Below are positions 35,644-44,383 of a DNA stretch of 64,000 nt, piece by piece. The first letter of the stretch is position 1; each line of letters begins with the position of its first letter. The DNA lies in contig NZ_PTIX01000003.1 in the NCBI RefSeq assembly GCF_002934265.1, forward strand, positions 372,001 to 436,000, in the 5' to 3' direction. The stretch is from Actinokineospora auranticolor (GTDB taxonomy: Bacteria; Actinomycetota; Actinomycetes; Mycobacteriales; Pseudonocardiaceae). The position numbers and the translations under genes are program-made. The notes under the pieces were generated by a model. The model was not told the DNA's origin. It did no database searches and was given only the letters and a program-made list of their open reading frames with translations.

Positions 35644-35933
35644 CTCGACCTTCGGGCGGAACCCGGGGCGCGGCCTCCAGATCGGGACGCGCGGGCCGCG
35701 GCCACGCGGCACTCGACCGCGGGGTTCCCGCTCAACCTCGGGTTGGTCGGCGAAAGCGCTCGGGTAGGCGTCCGGTGTTCCGGAGCGCGCATCCGGCGAT
35801 GTGCGCATCGACCGGGTCGTGGCTGTGCTCGACCGTGGAAGTGCGTGGCGGAAAGGCGCTGCGGCGTAACCGAAGCGGCTCCCGCGACGACTGGGTGGGT
35901 GCCGGGTTTGCCGCGTCCGCCGGGAGTTCTGTG

Positions 35934-36422
35934 ATGAGCGCACCCACTGTTTGGCGCCCTGGACCTTTGTTGACCGTGCGCGCCTCGTTGCCCGGCGCGC
36001 TGCTCGTGGTGCTGCTCGTGCTGTGTTACGTGGCGTGGGGCGGAATCCTGCCGCCGGAGGTGTTCTTCTCCATCGGGTGGGGGCTCGCGGTCGCCGCGGC
36101 GGCCATCGTGTGGTTCGCCGACCAGCGCTCGGTGCCGGACAGCTGGTGGCAGCCGATGACCTGGGGCGTGGCGGCCGGGTGGTTCGTGCTCGGCCTGCTC
36201 GCCGTGCTGCCGCTGTCCCCGCCCGGCGACCCGTGGTTCCGCATCGTCGTCGCGCTGCACCCGGTCGGGTGGTTCATGGCCGTGGTCCTGGCGCTGTGGC
36301 AGTGGACGCTGGTGCGGCCGGGGCGGTGGCGGTGGGCGCAGGCGATCGGGACGCTGGTGGCCGTCGGCGTGCTCACCAATGTCGCGGTCTTCATGTTCAT
36401 GATGATGGCTCGCGGTGACTGA
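35934..36422 (+). CDS. membrane protein of unknown function, paralogue 1 of 3
   Basis: A 162-residue protein with four hydrophobic helices. It has a positively charged N-terminus then RASLPGALLVVLLVLCYVAW, a GWGLAVAAAAIVWFADQRS helix, a WWQPMTWGVAAGWFVLGLLA helix and a LALWQWTLVRPGRWRWAQA loop. The ordered pattern LPG - GW - PMT - AGWF - LWQ - RPG recurs in the next two genes. No known family recognised. ATG at 35934 with GGGAG upstream. Its end overlaps the next gene by 8 bases. Confidence 0.72.
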   Translation: MSAPTVWRPGPLLTVRASLPGALLVVLLVLCYVAWGGILPPEVFFSIGWGLAVAAAAIVWFADQRSVPDSWWQPMTWGVAAGWFVLGLLAVLPLSPPGDPWFRIVVALHPVGWFMAVVLALWQWTLVRPGRWRWAQAIGTLVAVGVLTNVAVFMFMMMARGD

Positions 36423-36963
36423 GGGCCTCGCGGGCTCCGCCGTGGGCGCGCGCTCCGGCCTCACCCTCCGGGCCGCGTTGCCCGGGGCGTTCCTGCTCGC
36501 GCTGCTCGGGCTCGAACTGCTGATGTGGTCGAAACCCTGGCCGGATGACCTGGACGACCACGCCCTGCTGCCCGGGAGCCGGTTCTTCTACCTCGGTTGG
36601 TCGATCGCGGTCCTGGTGGCGGTGGTCGCCTGGTTCGCCGGACCGGGACCCGTGCCCGTCGGGTGGCGGACGCGGATGACCTCGGGCGCGGCGCTCGCGT
36701 GGTTCGGGCTCCTGTGGGCGGCCGCGGGTATGTACAACCACGACCTCGACGAGTCCGTGCTCGTCGTGGTCGCCTTGGTGCTGAACCCGTTCGCGGCGGG
36801 GTCGGCCGCGCTGGTGGGGCTGTGGCAGTGGGCGTTGCTGCGGCCGGGCGGCCACCCCGTGCTCCGGGTCCTGGGGACGCTGCTGGTCACCGTCCCGGTG
36901 TCGACCCTCACCGTCCTCGCCTACCTGCTGCTCAGCGGCGTCATCCCGGAAGCAGTCCAGTGA
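36415..36963 (+). CDS. membrane protein of unknown function, paralogue 2 of 3
   Basis: A 182-residue relative of the gene before it: LTLRAALPGAFLLALLGLEL, FYLGWSIAVLVAVVAWFAG, MTSGAALAWFGLLWAAAG, VGLWQWALLRPGGHP and the end YLLLSGVIPE. GTG start 36415 lies inside the previous gene (8-base overlap), and the stop overlaps the next start, so the three are translationally coupled. Confidence 0.72.
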   Translation: MTEGLAGSAVGARSGLTLRAALPGAFLLALLGLELLMWSKPWPDDLDDHALLPGSRFFYLGWSIAVLVAVVAWFAGPGPVPVGWRTRMTSGAALAWFGLLWAAAGMYNHDLDESVLVVVALVLNPFAAGSAALVGLWQWALLRPGGHPVLRVLGTLLVTVPVSTLTVLAYLLLSGVIPEAVQ

Positions 36964-37475
36964 GCGTGCGCATCGTGCGGGACGGCGGCCTCACCCTGCG
37001 GGCTGTGCTGCCGGGGGTGCAGGTGCTCGCCCTGCTCGGGCTGGTCCTGGCGGTGTGGGCGGTGCCCCGGCCGCGGGTCTCCGGCGACCCGGTGCCGGTG
37101 TCCGGGGAGGTGTTCCTCTACAGCGGCTGGGCGGTGGTGGTGCTGCTGACGGTCGCGGCCGGGTTGTCCAGCTCGAAGAGCGTCCCGGACACCTGGTGGA
37201 CCCCGATGACCGCCGGTGTCACCGCCGGGTGGTTCCTGGTCGCGTGGCTGGCCATCACCGTGCTCACCCCGTTCCCCGCCCAGCTGACCTGGTTCTTCCT
37301 CGTGGTGAACCCGATCGGCCTGCTGATGGGCGGGCTGATGGCGCTGTGGCAGGGGGCGATGGTCCGGCCGGGCCGGACACCGGCGTACCGGGTGGTGGGG
37401 ACGTTCCTGGTCAGCGGGGTGGTCACCACCGTCACCGTGTTCCTGTACCTGCTGCTCAGCGGCATCGTCGAGTGA
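36960..37475 (+). CDS. membrane protein of unknown function, paralogue 3 of 3
   Basis: A 171-residue relative: GLTLRAVLPGVQVLALLGLV, YSGWAVVVLLTVAAGLSSSK, WWTPMTAGVTAGWFLVAWLA, ALWQGAMVRPGRTPAYRVV and VTVFLYLLLSGIVE. The GTG at 36960 overlaps the preceding TGA (GTGA). Together the three make a tandem cluster from duplication. Function unknown; one possibility is a hetero-oligomeric membrane complex. Confidence 0.72.
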   Translation: MSVRIVRDGGLTLRAVLPGVQVLALLGLVLAVWAVPRPRVSGDPVPVSGEVFLYSGWAVVVLLTVAAGLSSSKSVPDTWWTPMTAGVTAGWFLVAWLAITVLTPFPAQLTWFFLVVNPIGLLMGGLMALWQGAMVRPGRTPAYRVVGTFLVSGVVTTVTVFLYLLLSGIVE

Positions 37476-37495
37476 GCGCGGCGGCGGGGAAGGAC

Positions 37496-37523
37496 ACCGA
37501 TGTGAACGCGCGCTAACATCGGT
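37496..37523. promoter_or_regulatory. inverted repeat upstream of fadE25 (possible operator)
   Basis: ACCGATGT and ACATCGGT are perfect 8-bp arms around a 12-base spacer, ending 30 bp before the acyl-CoA dehydrogenase GTG. Such spaced dyads are typical of dimeric regulators of fatty-acid genes. CTAACAT in the region may include the -10 element. No regulator gene is adjacent. Confidence 0.45.
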
Positions 37524-37553
37524 CCGGATGCTGCTGCTACTTGGAGGTAGGAC

Positions 37554-38711
37554 GTGGACGGCTACGGGCTCTACCAGCTCGGCGACGAGCACGACGCGCT
37601 GCGCGAGGCCGTGCGCGACCTCGCCGAGAAGGAGATCGCGCCGCACGCGACCGAGGTCGACGAGCAGGAGCGCTTCCCGGCCGAGGCGCTGGCCGCGCTG
37701 AACAAGGCCGGTTTCGCCGCGCCGCACATCGCCGAGGCCTACGACGGCCAGGGCGCGGACTCGGTGGCGACCAACATCGTCATCGAGGAGGTCGCCCGGG
37801 TCTGCGCCTCGTCGTCGCTGATCCCCGCGGTCAACAAGCTCGGCACCATGAACCTCATCCTGGGCGGCTCGGAAGAGCTGAAGAAGCAGGTGCTGTCGCA
37901 GATCGCCGCGGGCGAGATGGCCTCGTACGCGCTGTCCGAGCGCGAGGCGGGCTCCGACACCGCGTCCATGCGCACCCGCGCCCGCCAAGACGGCGACCAC
38001 TGGGTGCTCAACGGCACCAAGTGCTGGATCACCAACGCGGGCGAGTCGAGCTGGTACACGGTCATGGCGGTGTCGAACCCGGAGGCGGCCAAGCCCGTCG
38101 ACGGCATCTCGGCGTTCATGGTGCACAAGGACGACCCGGGTTTCGTGGTGGGCTCGAAGGAGCGCAAGCTCGGCATCAAGGGCTCCCCGACCCGCGAGAT
38201 CCACTTCGAGAACTGCACGATCCCCGAGGACCGGATCATTGGCCAGCCCGGCCAGGGCCTGCGGCTCGCGCTGCGCACCCTCGACCACACCCGCCACTCC
38301 ATCGGCGCCCAGGCGCTCGGCATCGCCCAGGGCGCCCTCGACGCGGCAGTGGCGTACGTCAAGGAGCGCAAGCAGTTCGGCAAGGCCATCGCCGAGTTCC
38401 AGGGCATCCAGTTCATGCTCGCCGACATGGCCACCAAGGTCGAAGCCGCCCGCCACCTGGTCTACGCCGCCGCCGCCAAGGTGGAACGCGGCGCCCCGGA
38501 CGGCTCCTTCGCCTCCAGCGCCGCCAAGACCTTCGCGTCGGACACGGCCATGGAGGTCACCACCGACGCGGTCCAGTTGTTCGGCGGCGCGGGCTACACC
38601 CGCGACTTCCCGGTGGAGCGCATGATGCGCGACGCGAAGATCACCCAGATTTATGAGGGCACCAACCAGATCCAGCGGCTGGTCATGGCTCGTTCCCTGC
38701 TGCGCGGCTAG
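37554..38711 (+). CDS. fadE25: acyl-CoA dehydrogenase
   Basis: A 385-residue flavoprotein of the short-branched/medium-chain type. It shows [38 protein letters not shown] (FAD site), [19 protein letters not shown], the [20 protein letters not shown] helix, [20 protein letters not shown] and the catalytic base region [19 protein letters not shown] (Glu in YEGT). It oxidises acyl-CoA thioesters at the alpha-beta bond. The matching mycobacterial gene is Rv3274c fadE25, next to purE. GTG at 37554 follows GGAGG by 6 nt. Stop TAG abuts the convergent STAND gene stop. Confidence 0.93.
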   Translation: MDGYGLYQLGDEHDALREAVRDLAEKEIAPHATEVDEQERFPAEALAALNKAGFAAPHIAEAYDGQGADSVATNIVIEEVARVCASSSLIPAVNKLGTMNLILGGSEELKKQVLSQIAAGEMASYALSEREAGSDTASMRTRARQDGDHWVLNGTKCWITNAGESSWYTVMAVSNPEAAKPVDGISAFMVHKDDPGFVVGSKERKLGIKGSPTREIHFENCTIPEDRIIGQPGQGLRLALRTLDHTRHSIGAQALGIAQGALDAAVAYVKERKQFGKAIAEFQGIQFMLADMATKVEAARHLVYAAAAKVERGAPDGSFASSAAKTFASDTAMEVTTDAVQLFGGAGYTRDFPVERMMRDAKITQIYEGTNQIQRLVMARSLLRG

Positions 38712-40790
38712 TCACTCGCGGTCTGAAGGGCGGTCGGATCCTTGATCCGGCCGCCCTTTGCGCTGCAAATAGGCGATGCCGCGTCGGGTGCTGACGGTGT
38801 TGGGATGGTCGGGTCCGAGGACGCGGGTCCGGTCAGGCAGGAGGCTTTCGAGTTCGGTGAGGGCCCGGGCGGTGTCTCCGCTCTTGCCGCACGCGTAGGC
38901 GAGGTTGTGCCGGGTGGTGAGGGTGCTTGGGTGGTCGGGTCCGAGGACGCGGATCCGGTCGGCGAGAACGGCCTCGAGTTCGGTGACCGCTGTAGCCATG
39001 TCTCCGCCTTCTCCGCGCGAGTAAGCGAGGTTGTGTCGGGCGGTGAGGGTGTGCGGGTGGTCGGGTCCGAGGACGCGGACTACGTCCAGGAGGATGCTTT
39101 CGAGTTTGGTGACTGCTGTGGCCGCGTCTCCGGTTTGCGCGTGCCATTGGGCGAGGCTGTGTCGGGTGGCGAGGGTGCCCAGGTGGTCGGGTCCGAGGAT
39201 GCGGACCAGGTCGGGTAGGAGGTTGTCGAGTTCGGTGAGCGCTCGCGTGGTGTCACCACTTCTGCTGTACGCGTAGGCGAGGTTGTGCCGGGTACTAAGG
39301 GTTTTAGGGTGGTCGGGTCCGAGGACGCGGATCAGGTCGGGTAGGAGGTTGTCGAGTTCGGCGAGTGCTCTGCCGGCATCGCCTGCCTGGATGTGCCAGT
39401 AGGCGAGGTCGTGCCGGGTAATGAGCGTGTCGGGGTGGTCGGGTCCGAGGTGACGGGTCGCGGACTCGTGCAGGGCTTCGAAGTAGTCACGCGCACTCGC
39501 TACCTGGCCGATCTGGCCCAAGTTGTTCCCTGCTCGGAAAAGCACCGGATGGACTGCCGGTTTCCACAGCGTTGTGCCCGCGGCGATGGCCAGTGCGGCG
39601 GTGTTCGCCCGTAGTGCCGTACCCAGGGACGCGTCCAGTTCGATCTCCGGCCAGGTGGCCAGCAGGGCGTCGGCGGCGATGTGGGCCAGGACGGCTTGTT
39701 CGGTCTCGGAGACCTGTTCTCGGGTGGCACGTTGGACCAGGGCGTGGACTCGGACCGCGGTGGCTTCCGACTGTTCGTCGAAGGTGATGAGGGAGAGGCG
39801 GGCCAGGCAGGCCAGCGCGTCCCAGGCGTCGTCTTTGGTGACGGGGTTGCCTGCTTCCGTGGACAGGTGCTTGAGCGCCGGGTTTGAGGTCAGCACCGAC
39901 AGCGGAATGCCGTTGGGGTCGAGCATCGCGGTGAGTTGCAGCATCGGCTCGGCGACGCCGGTTGGCTCCAGCTCGTTCGCCCGCTCGATGGACAGTGACC
40001 AGGTGACGGCTACTGCCCGATTGGTCTCCGGCCTGAACAGGGTTTTCAGGGTTCGGCTGCGGTCGTGCCAGCGGGTCAGGTACTTCTCGCAGCTCAGGCG
40101 GCGGTCTGCCATGAAGGCGCCTGCTTGGCCGATGGCCAGCGGCAGGTGGCCCAGGGTTTCCACGAGTTGCTCGGCTCCCGGCAGCAGGTGTGGTCGGTCC
40201 GCGAGGTAGCCGGACAGGCAGGCTTGGGACTGCGCTGGCGTGAACAAGTCGATCGGAACCAGGCGTCGGCCTTCGACGTGGGCCGCGGTCTCTTCGCGGC
40301 GGGTGGTGACCACCATGCGGCTGGCGGGGGACATCCTCGGCCACAGATCGTCCAAGGGATCCCAGACGTCATCGAAGATGAGTAGCCAGGGGGTCGTGGT
40401 CGTGGCGAGCCAGCTCAGGACCCAGGTCAGGGCGCGGTCGGGGGTCTCGGTGACCCCGCTCAGCTGAGCGGCCAGGCCGACCAGGCCGGAGACCACGTCG
40501 TCGCGGGACGCGGCGGTGATCCAGGCGATGACCTCCGCTTTTCCCCGGGCCTGCTCGGCGTAGTCGGCGGCCAGTTGGGTCTTGCCCAGTCCGCCCATGC
40601 CGCACAGGACCACGCACTCGCCCGGTTCGACGTTGAGTCCGCGCTTTTGGAAGCCCTTGGCCAGTGGGGGAACCTGGCCGAACCAGCAGGGCAGGGTGAG
40701 TTCGCGGGACGCGCCTTCGAGGTACACGTCGCCGTTGATGGTGCCTGCTTGCAGTGCCTTGTCCGCTCTGCCCATGCTGTTGGACCGCAT
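38712..40790 (-). CDS. NB-ARC STAND ATPase with C-terminal TPR repeats (copy 1)
   Basis: A 692-residue protein. Near residue 60-72 is a Walker A P-loop (GMGGLGKTQLAADYA), then WLLIFDDVWD (Walker B), RMVVTTRREETAAHV (sensor 1) and the GLPL-like GHLPLAIGQAGAFMADRR. A winged-helix/HD region follows. The last ~240 residues are five 42-residue TPRs of the kinesin-light-chain type with the consensus RVLGPDHPxTLxTRHNLAY plus a partial sixth. NB-ARC-TPR proteins sense a ligand and oligomerise; many act in antiphage or signalling pathways. No effector domain is fused here: the N-terminus is a short QAGTINGDVYLEG segment. The paralogue at 40829 shares it. Confidence 0.85.
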   Translation of the reverse strand: MRSNSMGRADKALQAGTINGDVYLEGASRELTLPCWFGQVPPLAKGFQKRGLNVEPGECVVLCGMGGLGKTQLAADYAEQARGKAEVIAWITAASRDDVVSGLVGLAAQLSGVTETPDRALTWVLSWLATTTTPWLLIFDDVWDPLDDLWPRMSPASRMVVTTRREETAAHVEGRRLVPIDLFTPAQSQACLSGYLADRPHLLPGAEQLVETLGHLPLAIGQAGAFMADRRLSCEKYLTRWHDRSRTLKTLFRPETNRAVAVTWSLSIERANELEPTGVAEPMLQLTAMLDPNGIPLSVLTSNPALKHLSTEAGNPVTKDDAWDALACLARLSLITFDEQSEATAVRVHALVQRATREQVSETEQAVLAHIAADALLATWPEIELDASLGTALRANTAALAIAAGTTLWKPAVHPVLFRAGNNLGQIGQVASARDYFEALHESATRHLGPDHPDTLITRHDLAYWHIQAGDAGRALAELDNLLPDLIRVLGPDHPKTLSTRHNLAYAYSRSGDTTRALTELDNLLPDLVRILGPDHLGTLATRHSLAQWHAQTGDAATAVTKLESILLDVVRVLGPDHPHTLTARHNLAYSRGEGGDMATAVTELEAVLADRIRVLGPDHPSTLTTRHNLAYACGKSGDTARALTELESLLPDRTRVLGPDHPNTVSTRRGIAYLQRKGRPDQGSDRPSDRE
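38727..38757 (+). terminator. terminator for fadE25 embedded in convergent gene
   Basis: AGGGCGGTCGGATC / GATCCGGCCGCCCT forms a 14-bp stem with a single G-T wobble and a 3-base loop, then TT on the plus strand. It lies in the last codons of the STAND gene that ends at 38712, so the coding sequence doubles as a terminator for fadE25. Confidence 0.6.
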
Positions 40791-40828
40791 GCCTCGATCA
40801 TCGCGTGGGTGCCGGGTCGTGTGACCCG

Positions 40829-42835
40829 CTACTTGGTTTCGCGTTGCCAGTGGGCGAGTTCCTGGCGGGTCAGGAGGGTGTCCGGGTGGTCCGGGCCGAG
40901 GACTCGTGATCGGGCGTCTAGGACCGCTTCGAGTTCGGCGCGGGTTCCTGCTCTGTCGCCCGCTATCCCGCGCCGCTGGGCGAGGTTGTGGCGGGTGAGG
41001 AGCGTGTCGGGGTGTTCGGGGCCCATGACCCGGATCTTGTCGGGGAGCAAGGTCTCGTACTCGGCCAGTGCTCCGGCCGCGTCCCCGGATTCCCCGAGCC
41101 AGTACGCGATGCTGTGGCGGGTGGCCAGGGTGTCGGGGTGGTCTGGGCCGAGGACTCGGATCCGGTCGGCGAGGAGGACTTCGTGGTCGGCGAGCGCGCC
41201 GGTGGGGTCACCGGTTTTCCCGCGCCAGTAAGCGATGCCGTACCGGGTGAGGAGGGTGTCGCGGTGATCGGGGCCGAGGACTCGGGTCCGGTCGGGGAGT
41301 AGCGCCTCGTAGTCGGCCAGTGCTCCGGCCGCGTCTCCGGTCCTCCCGCGCCATTGGGCGAGGTTGTGGCGGGTGGTGAGGGCGTCGGGGTGGTCGCGAC
41401 CGAGGAGGCGGATCTGTTCGGGTAGCAGGGTTTCCAGGTCGGCGAACGCTCCGGCGGCGTCCCCGGTCTGCGCGCGCCAGTAGGCCAGGTTGTGGCGGAT
41501 GACTAGGACGCCGTGGGAGTCCGGGCTGAGTTGGGTCATTGCCGCGTGGAGGTGGGTGAAGTAGGTGAACGCCCGCGCGACTTGGCCGATCTCGCCCAAG
41601 TTGTTGCCGGCGCGGATAAGGACCACGTGGATGTCCGGCTGCTGGAGGTGAGCGCGCGCTGTGGTGGCCAGGGCGGCGGTGTTCGCGCGCAGTGCCGCGC
41701 CGAGGCGAGCGTCGAGTTCGATTCGCGGCCAGGCGGCCAGGAGCGCGTCGGCGGCGACCTGGGCCGTGGCGGCCAATTCGGTGTCGGAGAGGCGTTCGCG
41801 CGTGGCGCGTTGGACCAGGGCGTGGACTCGGACGGTGGCGGTGTCCGAGCGTTCGTCGAGGGTGATGAGGGACAGGCGGTCCAGGCAGGCCAGTGCGTCC
41901 CAGGCGTCCTCTTCGGTTGTGCCTGCGGTGAGGTGGTTCAGAACCGGGGGTGAGGTCAGGACGGACAGTGGGATGCCGTTGGGGTCCAGCAGGGCGGCGA
42001 GTCGTAGTAGCGGTCCGGCGGCTGGTTCCAGCTCGACGGCCCGTTCGACGGACAATGACCATGTGACGGCGACTGTGCGGTCGGTCTCCGTCCCGGACAG
42101 GGTCTCCAGTTCGCGGGTGCGCCACCGGGCCAGGTACTGCGCGCAGCTCAGCCTGCGGTCTGCCATGTAGGCGCCCGCCTGACCGATCGCCAGCGGCAGG
42201 TGACCTAGTTCCACCGCCAGCTCTTCCGCGCCGTCGACGAGGTGTGGGCGGTCCGCGTGGTAGCCGGCAAGGCACGCCTGGGACTGGGCCGGGGTGAACA
42301 ACCCCATGGCCACCAACCGGCGGCCGTCGACGTGGGCGGCGGCGTCCTGGCGGCGGGTGGTGACCACCATGCGACCGGCGGGCGACAGCGTCGGCCACAG
42401 GCCGTCCAGGGTGTCCCACACGTCGTCGAAGACGAGGAGCCACGGGGTGTCGGTGGTGGCCAGCCAGCTCAGGACCCAGGCCACTGCGCGGTCGGGGTCC
42501 TCGGTCACCCCGCTCAGCTGGGCGGCCAAGCCGACCAGGCCGGAGACCACGTCGTCGCGGGAAGCGGCGGTGATCCACGCGACGACCTCCGCGCCTGCGC
42601 GGGCGTACTCGGCGGCCAGCTGGGTCTTGCCCAGCCCGCCCATGCCGCACAGGACCACGCACTCACCGGGCCCGGGCGCCTGCCCCCGCCGCTGGAAACC
42701 CTTGGCGGGCGGCGGGATCGGGCCGAACCAGCACGGCAGCGTGAGGTCGCGCGACGCCCCGTTGAGGTGCACCCCGCCGTGGATCGTGCCCGCCTGCACC
42801 GCCTTGCCGACCGAACCCATCCTGTTGTCCCGCAC
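40829..42835 (-). CDS. NB-ARC STAND ATPase with C-terminal TPR repeats (copy 2)
   Basis: A 668-residue paralogue of the 38712 gene with the same architecture: QAGTIHGGVHLNGASRDLTL, P-loop GMGGLGKTQLAAEYA, WLLVFDDVWD, RMVVTTRRQDAAAHV, GHLPLAIGQAGAYMADRR and five 42-residue TPRs (RVLGPDHPDTLLTRHNLAQ type) plus a partial sixth. The start is set at GTG 42835 (RDNRMGS) because copy 1 has the matching MRSNSMGR at its ATG and both starts follow a GATGATC sequence. The two genes run the same way with 38 bp between. The pair is an accessory insertion in an otherwise conserved region. Biological role inferred only from family. Confidence 0.84.
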   Translation of the reverse strand: MRDNRMGSVGKAVQAGTIHGGVHLNGASRDLTLPCWFGPIPPPAKGFQRRGQAPGPGECVVLCGMGGLGKTQLAAEYARAGAEVVAWITAASRDDVVSGLVGLAAQLSGVTEDPDRAVAWVLSWLATTDTPWLLVFDDVWDTLDGLWPTLSPAGRMVVTTRRQDAAAHVDGRRLVAMGLFTPAQSQACLAGYHADRPHLVDGAEELAVELGHLPLAIGQAGAYMADRRLSCAQYLARWRTRELETLSGTETDRTVAVTWSLSVERAVELEPAAGPLLRLAALLDPNGIPLSVLTSPPVLNHLTAGTTEEDAWDALACLDRLSLITLDERSDTATVRVHALVQRATRERLSDTELAATAQVAADALLAAWPRIELDARLGAALRANTAALATTARAHLQQPDIHVVLIRAGNNLGEIGQVARAFTYFTHLHAAMTQLSPDSHGVLVIRHNLAYWRAQTGDAAGAFADLETLLPEQIRLLGRDHPDALTTRHNLAQWRGRTGDAAGALADYEALLPDRTRVLGPDHRDTLLTRYGIAYWRGKTGDPTGALADHEVLLADRIRVLGPDHPDTLATRHSIAYWLGESGDAAGALAEYETLLPDKIRVMGPEHPDTLLTRHNLAQRRGIAGDRAGTRAELEAVLDARSRVLGPDHPDTLLTRQELAHWQRETK

Positions 42836-42909
42836 GCTCTGATCATCGCCCCGGGACCACAGCGCGTAACCCGGGTGACGCGGTGCGTGTTTCTTTCTGG
42901 AGATCACCA

Positions 42910-42932
42910 TTGCGGACCGAAGTTGTCCGCAA
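42910..42932. promoter_or_regulatory. inverted repeat in STAND/DinB divergent region
   Basis: TTGCGGAC and GTCCGCAA are perfect 8-bp arms around a 7-base spacer (CGAAGTT), 57 bp upstream of the DinB GTG and 75 bp upstream of the STAND gene start. Could be an operator for either gene. Confidence 0.4.
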
Positions 42933-42988
42933 CCGGTCCTAGAGTGTCCTCAACAGCGAAAACCGCCCTACGAACCGAAGGACACACC

Positions 42989-43537
42989 GTGACCAGCGCC
43001 GAGACCAACTCCTCGCCCCTCGACATCTCGGCCACCCCGGCCCCCGCCGACGTCGACCAGGAGCGGGCCGACCTGCTCCAGACCCTCGCCGCGCACCGGG
43101 GCTTCCTCCGCTTCACCGCCCGGGGGCTCACCGACGAGCAGGCGGGGCAGAAGTCGACCGTCAGCGCGTTGAGCGTGGGTGGGCTCATCAAGCACGTCAC
43201 CGCCACCGAGTCGGCCTGGTACCGGTTCATGATGGGTGGCCCCGACCTCATGATGAGCGAGGTGGGCGACTGGGAAGACGAGCACCGGATGAACCCGGGC
43301 GAGAAGATCGAGGACTTCCTCGCCAGGTACGAGGAGGTCGGCAAGCGGACCGACGAGTTCGTGCGCACCGCCGACCTCGACAAGATCTGGCCGCTGCCCG
43401 TCGCCCCCTGGTTCGAGCCGGGCGGCACCCGCTCCATCCGCCGGGTCGTGCTGCACCTCATCGCCGAGACCTCGCAGCACTCGGGGCACGCGGACATCAT
43501 CCGCGAGTCCATCGACGGCCAGCGCACGATGGGCTGA
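42989..43537 (+). CDS. DinB/YfiT-family protein (DUF664)
   Basis: A 182-residue four-helix-bundle protein: ERADLLQTLAAHRGFLRFTA, VSALSVGGLIKHVTATESAW (metal-site His), HRMNPGEKIEDFLARYEEVG and VVLHLIAETSQHSGHADIIR with the two His of the metal-binding HxxxH-type site. DinB-like proteins are metal-binding enzymes or thiol-linked transferases; substrates unknown (mycothiol in many actinobacteria). GTG start with AAGGA. Downstream is a terminator shared with the convergent SDR gene. Confidence 0.83.
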   Translation: MTSAETNSSPLDISATPAPADVDQERADLLQTLAAHRGFLRFTARGLTDEQAGQKSTVSALSVGGLIKHVTATESAWYRFMMGGPDLMMSEVGDWEDEHRMNPGEKIEDFLARYEEVGKRTDEFVRTADLDKIWPLPVAPWFEPGGTRSIRRVVLHLIAETSQHSGHADIIRESIDGQRTMG

Positions 43538-43547
43538 CCCCTGACCG

Positions 43548-43580
43548 GGTGGATCGCCTCGCCCGAGCGGGCGATCCACC
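43548..43580. terminator. bidirectional terminator between DinB and SDR
   Basis: GGTGGATCGCC (43548-43558) pairs perfectly with GGCGATCCACC (43570-43580) around an 11-base loop. It lies between two convergent stops at 43537 and 43589. Confidence 0.8.
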
Positions 43581-43588
43581 ACCGCGGG

Positions 43589-44383
43589 TCACCGGGACAT
43601 GCGGCGGACCAGCGGCCGGATCAGCGGCTGGTACAGGGATCCGAACAACCGGGGCAGGGCATCGATGACCCGGGCGTCCGGGCCGATCAGCACCCGCGCC
43701 TTGTCCCGGCGCACGCCCTCCATGATCGCCAGGGCGGCCTTGCGCGGGCTCGTCAGCGCGACCTTGTCCAGCGACCGGCCGAAGTCCGCGACCTCGGCCG
43801 GGTCCGACGTGCGGGCGTTGCGCGCGATGTTCGTCTTGATGCCGCCCGGGTGCACGCACGTCACACCCACACCCGTCCCCTCGACGCGCATCTCCTGCCG
43901 CAGCGCCTCGGTGAACCCGCGCACCGCGAACTTCGCGGCGTTGTAGGCGCTCTGGGTCGGCACGCCGATCAGACCGAACACACTGGACACGTTGACCAGG
44001 TGCCCCCGCGCGGCCACCAGGTGCGGCAGGAACGCGCGCGAACCGTGGACCACGCCCCAGAAGTCGATGTCCATCACCCAGCGCAGGTCCGCGTCGCTCA
44101 TCTGCCGCACGGTGCCCTTCAGCGCGACACCGGCGTTGTTGACCACCAGGTCCACCCGCCCGAAGTCCTCGGCGACCCGGGCCGCGTGGGCGTACACCGC
44201 GTCGCGGTCGGCGACGTCGAGCTCGTAGGCGCGCACCCCCGACGGCAGCCCGGCCAGCCCCGCCGGGTCCACATCGGACGCCGCGACCCGCGCGCCCGCG
44301 TCGTGCAGGGCCAGCGCCAGTGCCCGGCCGATGCCCGACGCGGCACCGGTGACCGCGGCGACGCGGCCGCGGAAGTCGCGCAT
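43589..44383 (-). CDS. short-chain dehydrogenase/reductase
   Basis: A 264-residue classical SDR. It has the Rossmann motif VTGAASGIGRALALAL (TGxxxGIG), VVNNAGVALKGT (NNAG), SSVFGLIGVPTQSAYNAAKF with the catalytic Ser and YxxxK (Y, K in SAYNAAKF) and a C-terminal helical tail (GSLYQPLIRPLVRRMSR) that may bind membranes. It oxidises or reduces an unknown alcohol or ketone with NAD(P)H. It overlaps the upstream TIGR03089 stop by one base, so they are translated together. Confidence 0.9.
   Translation of the reverse strand: MRDFRGRVAAVTGAASGIGRALALALHDAGARVAASDVDPAGLAGLPSGVRAYELDVADRDAVYAHAARVAEDFGRVDLVVNNAGVALKGTVRQMSDADLRWVMDIDFWGVVHGSRAFLPHLVAARGHLVNVSSVFGLIGVPTQSAYNAAKFAVRGFTEALRQEMRVEGTGVGVTCVHPGGIKTNIARNARTSDPAEVADFGRSLDKVALTSPRKAALAIMEGVRRDKARVLIGPDARVIDALPRLFGSLYQPLIRPLVRRMSR

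Noticed and set aside
35644..35933. Possible gene in the gap after DUF1152
   Set aside because: Frames are short shadows without start signals; treated as promoter/leader space.
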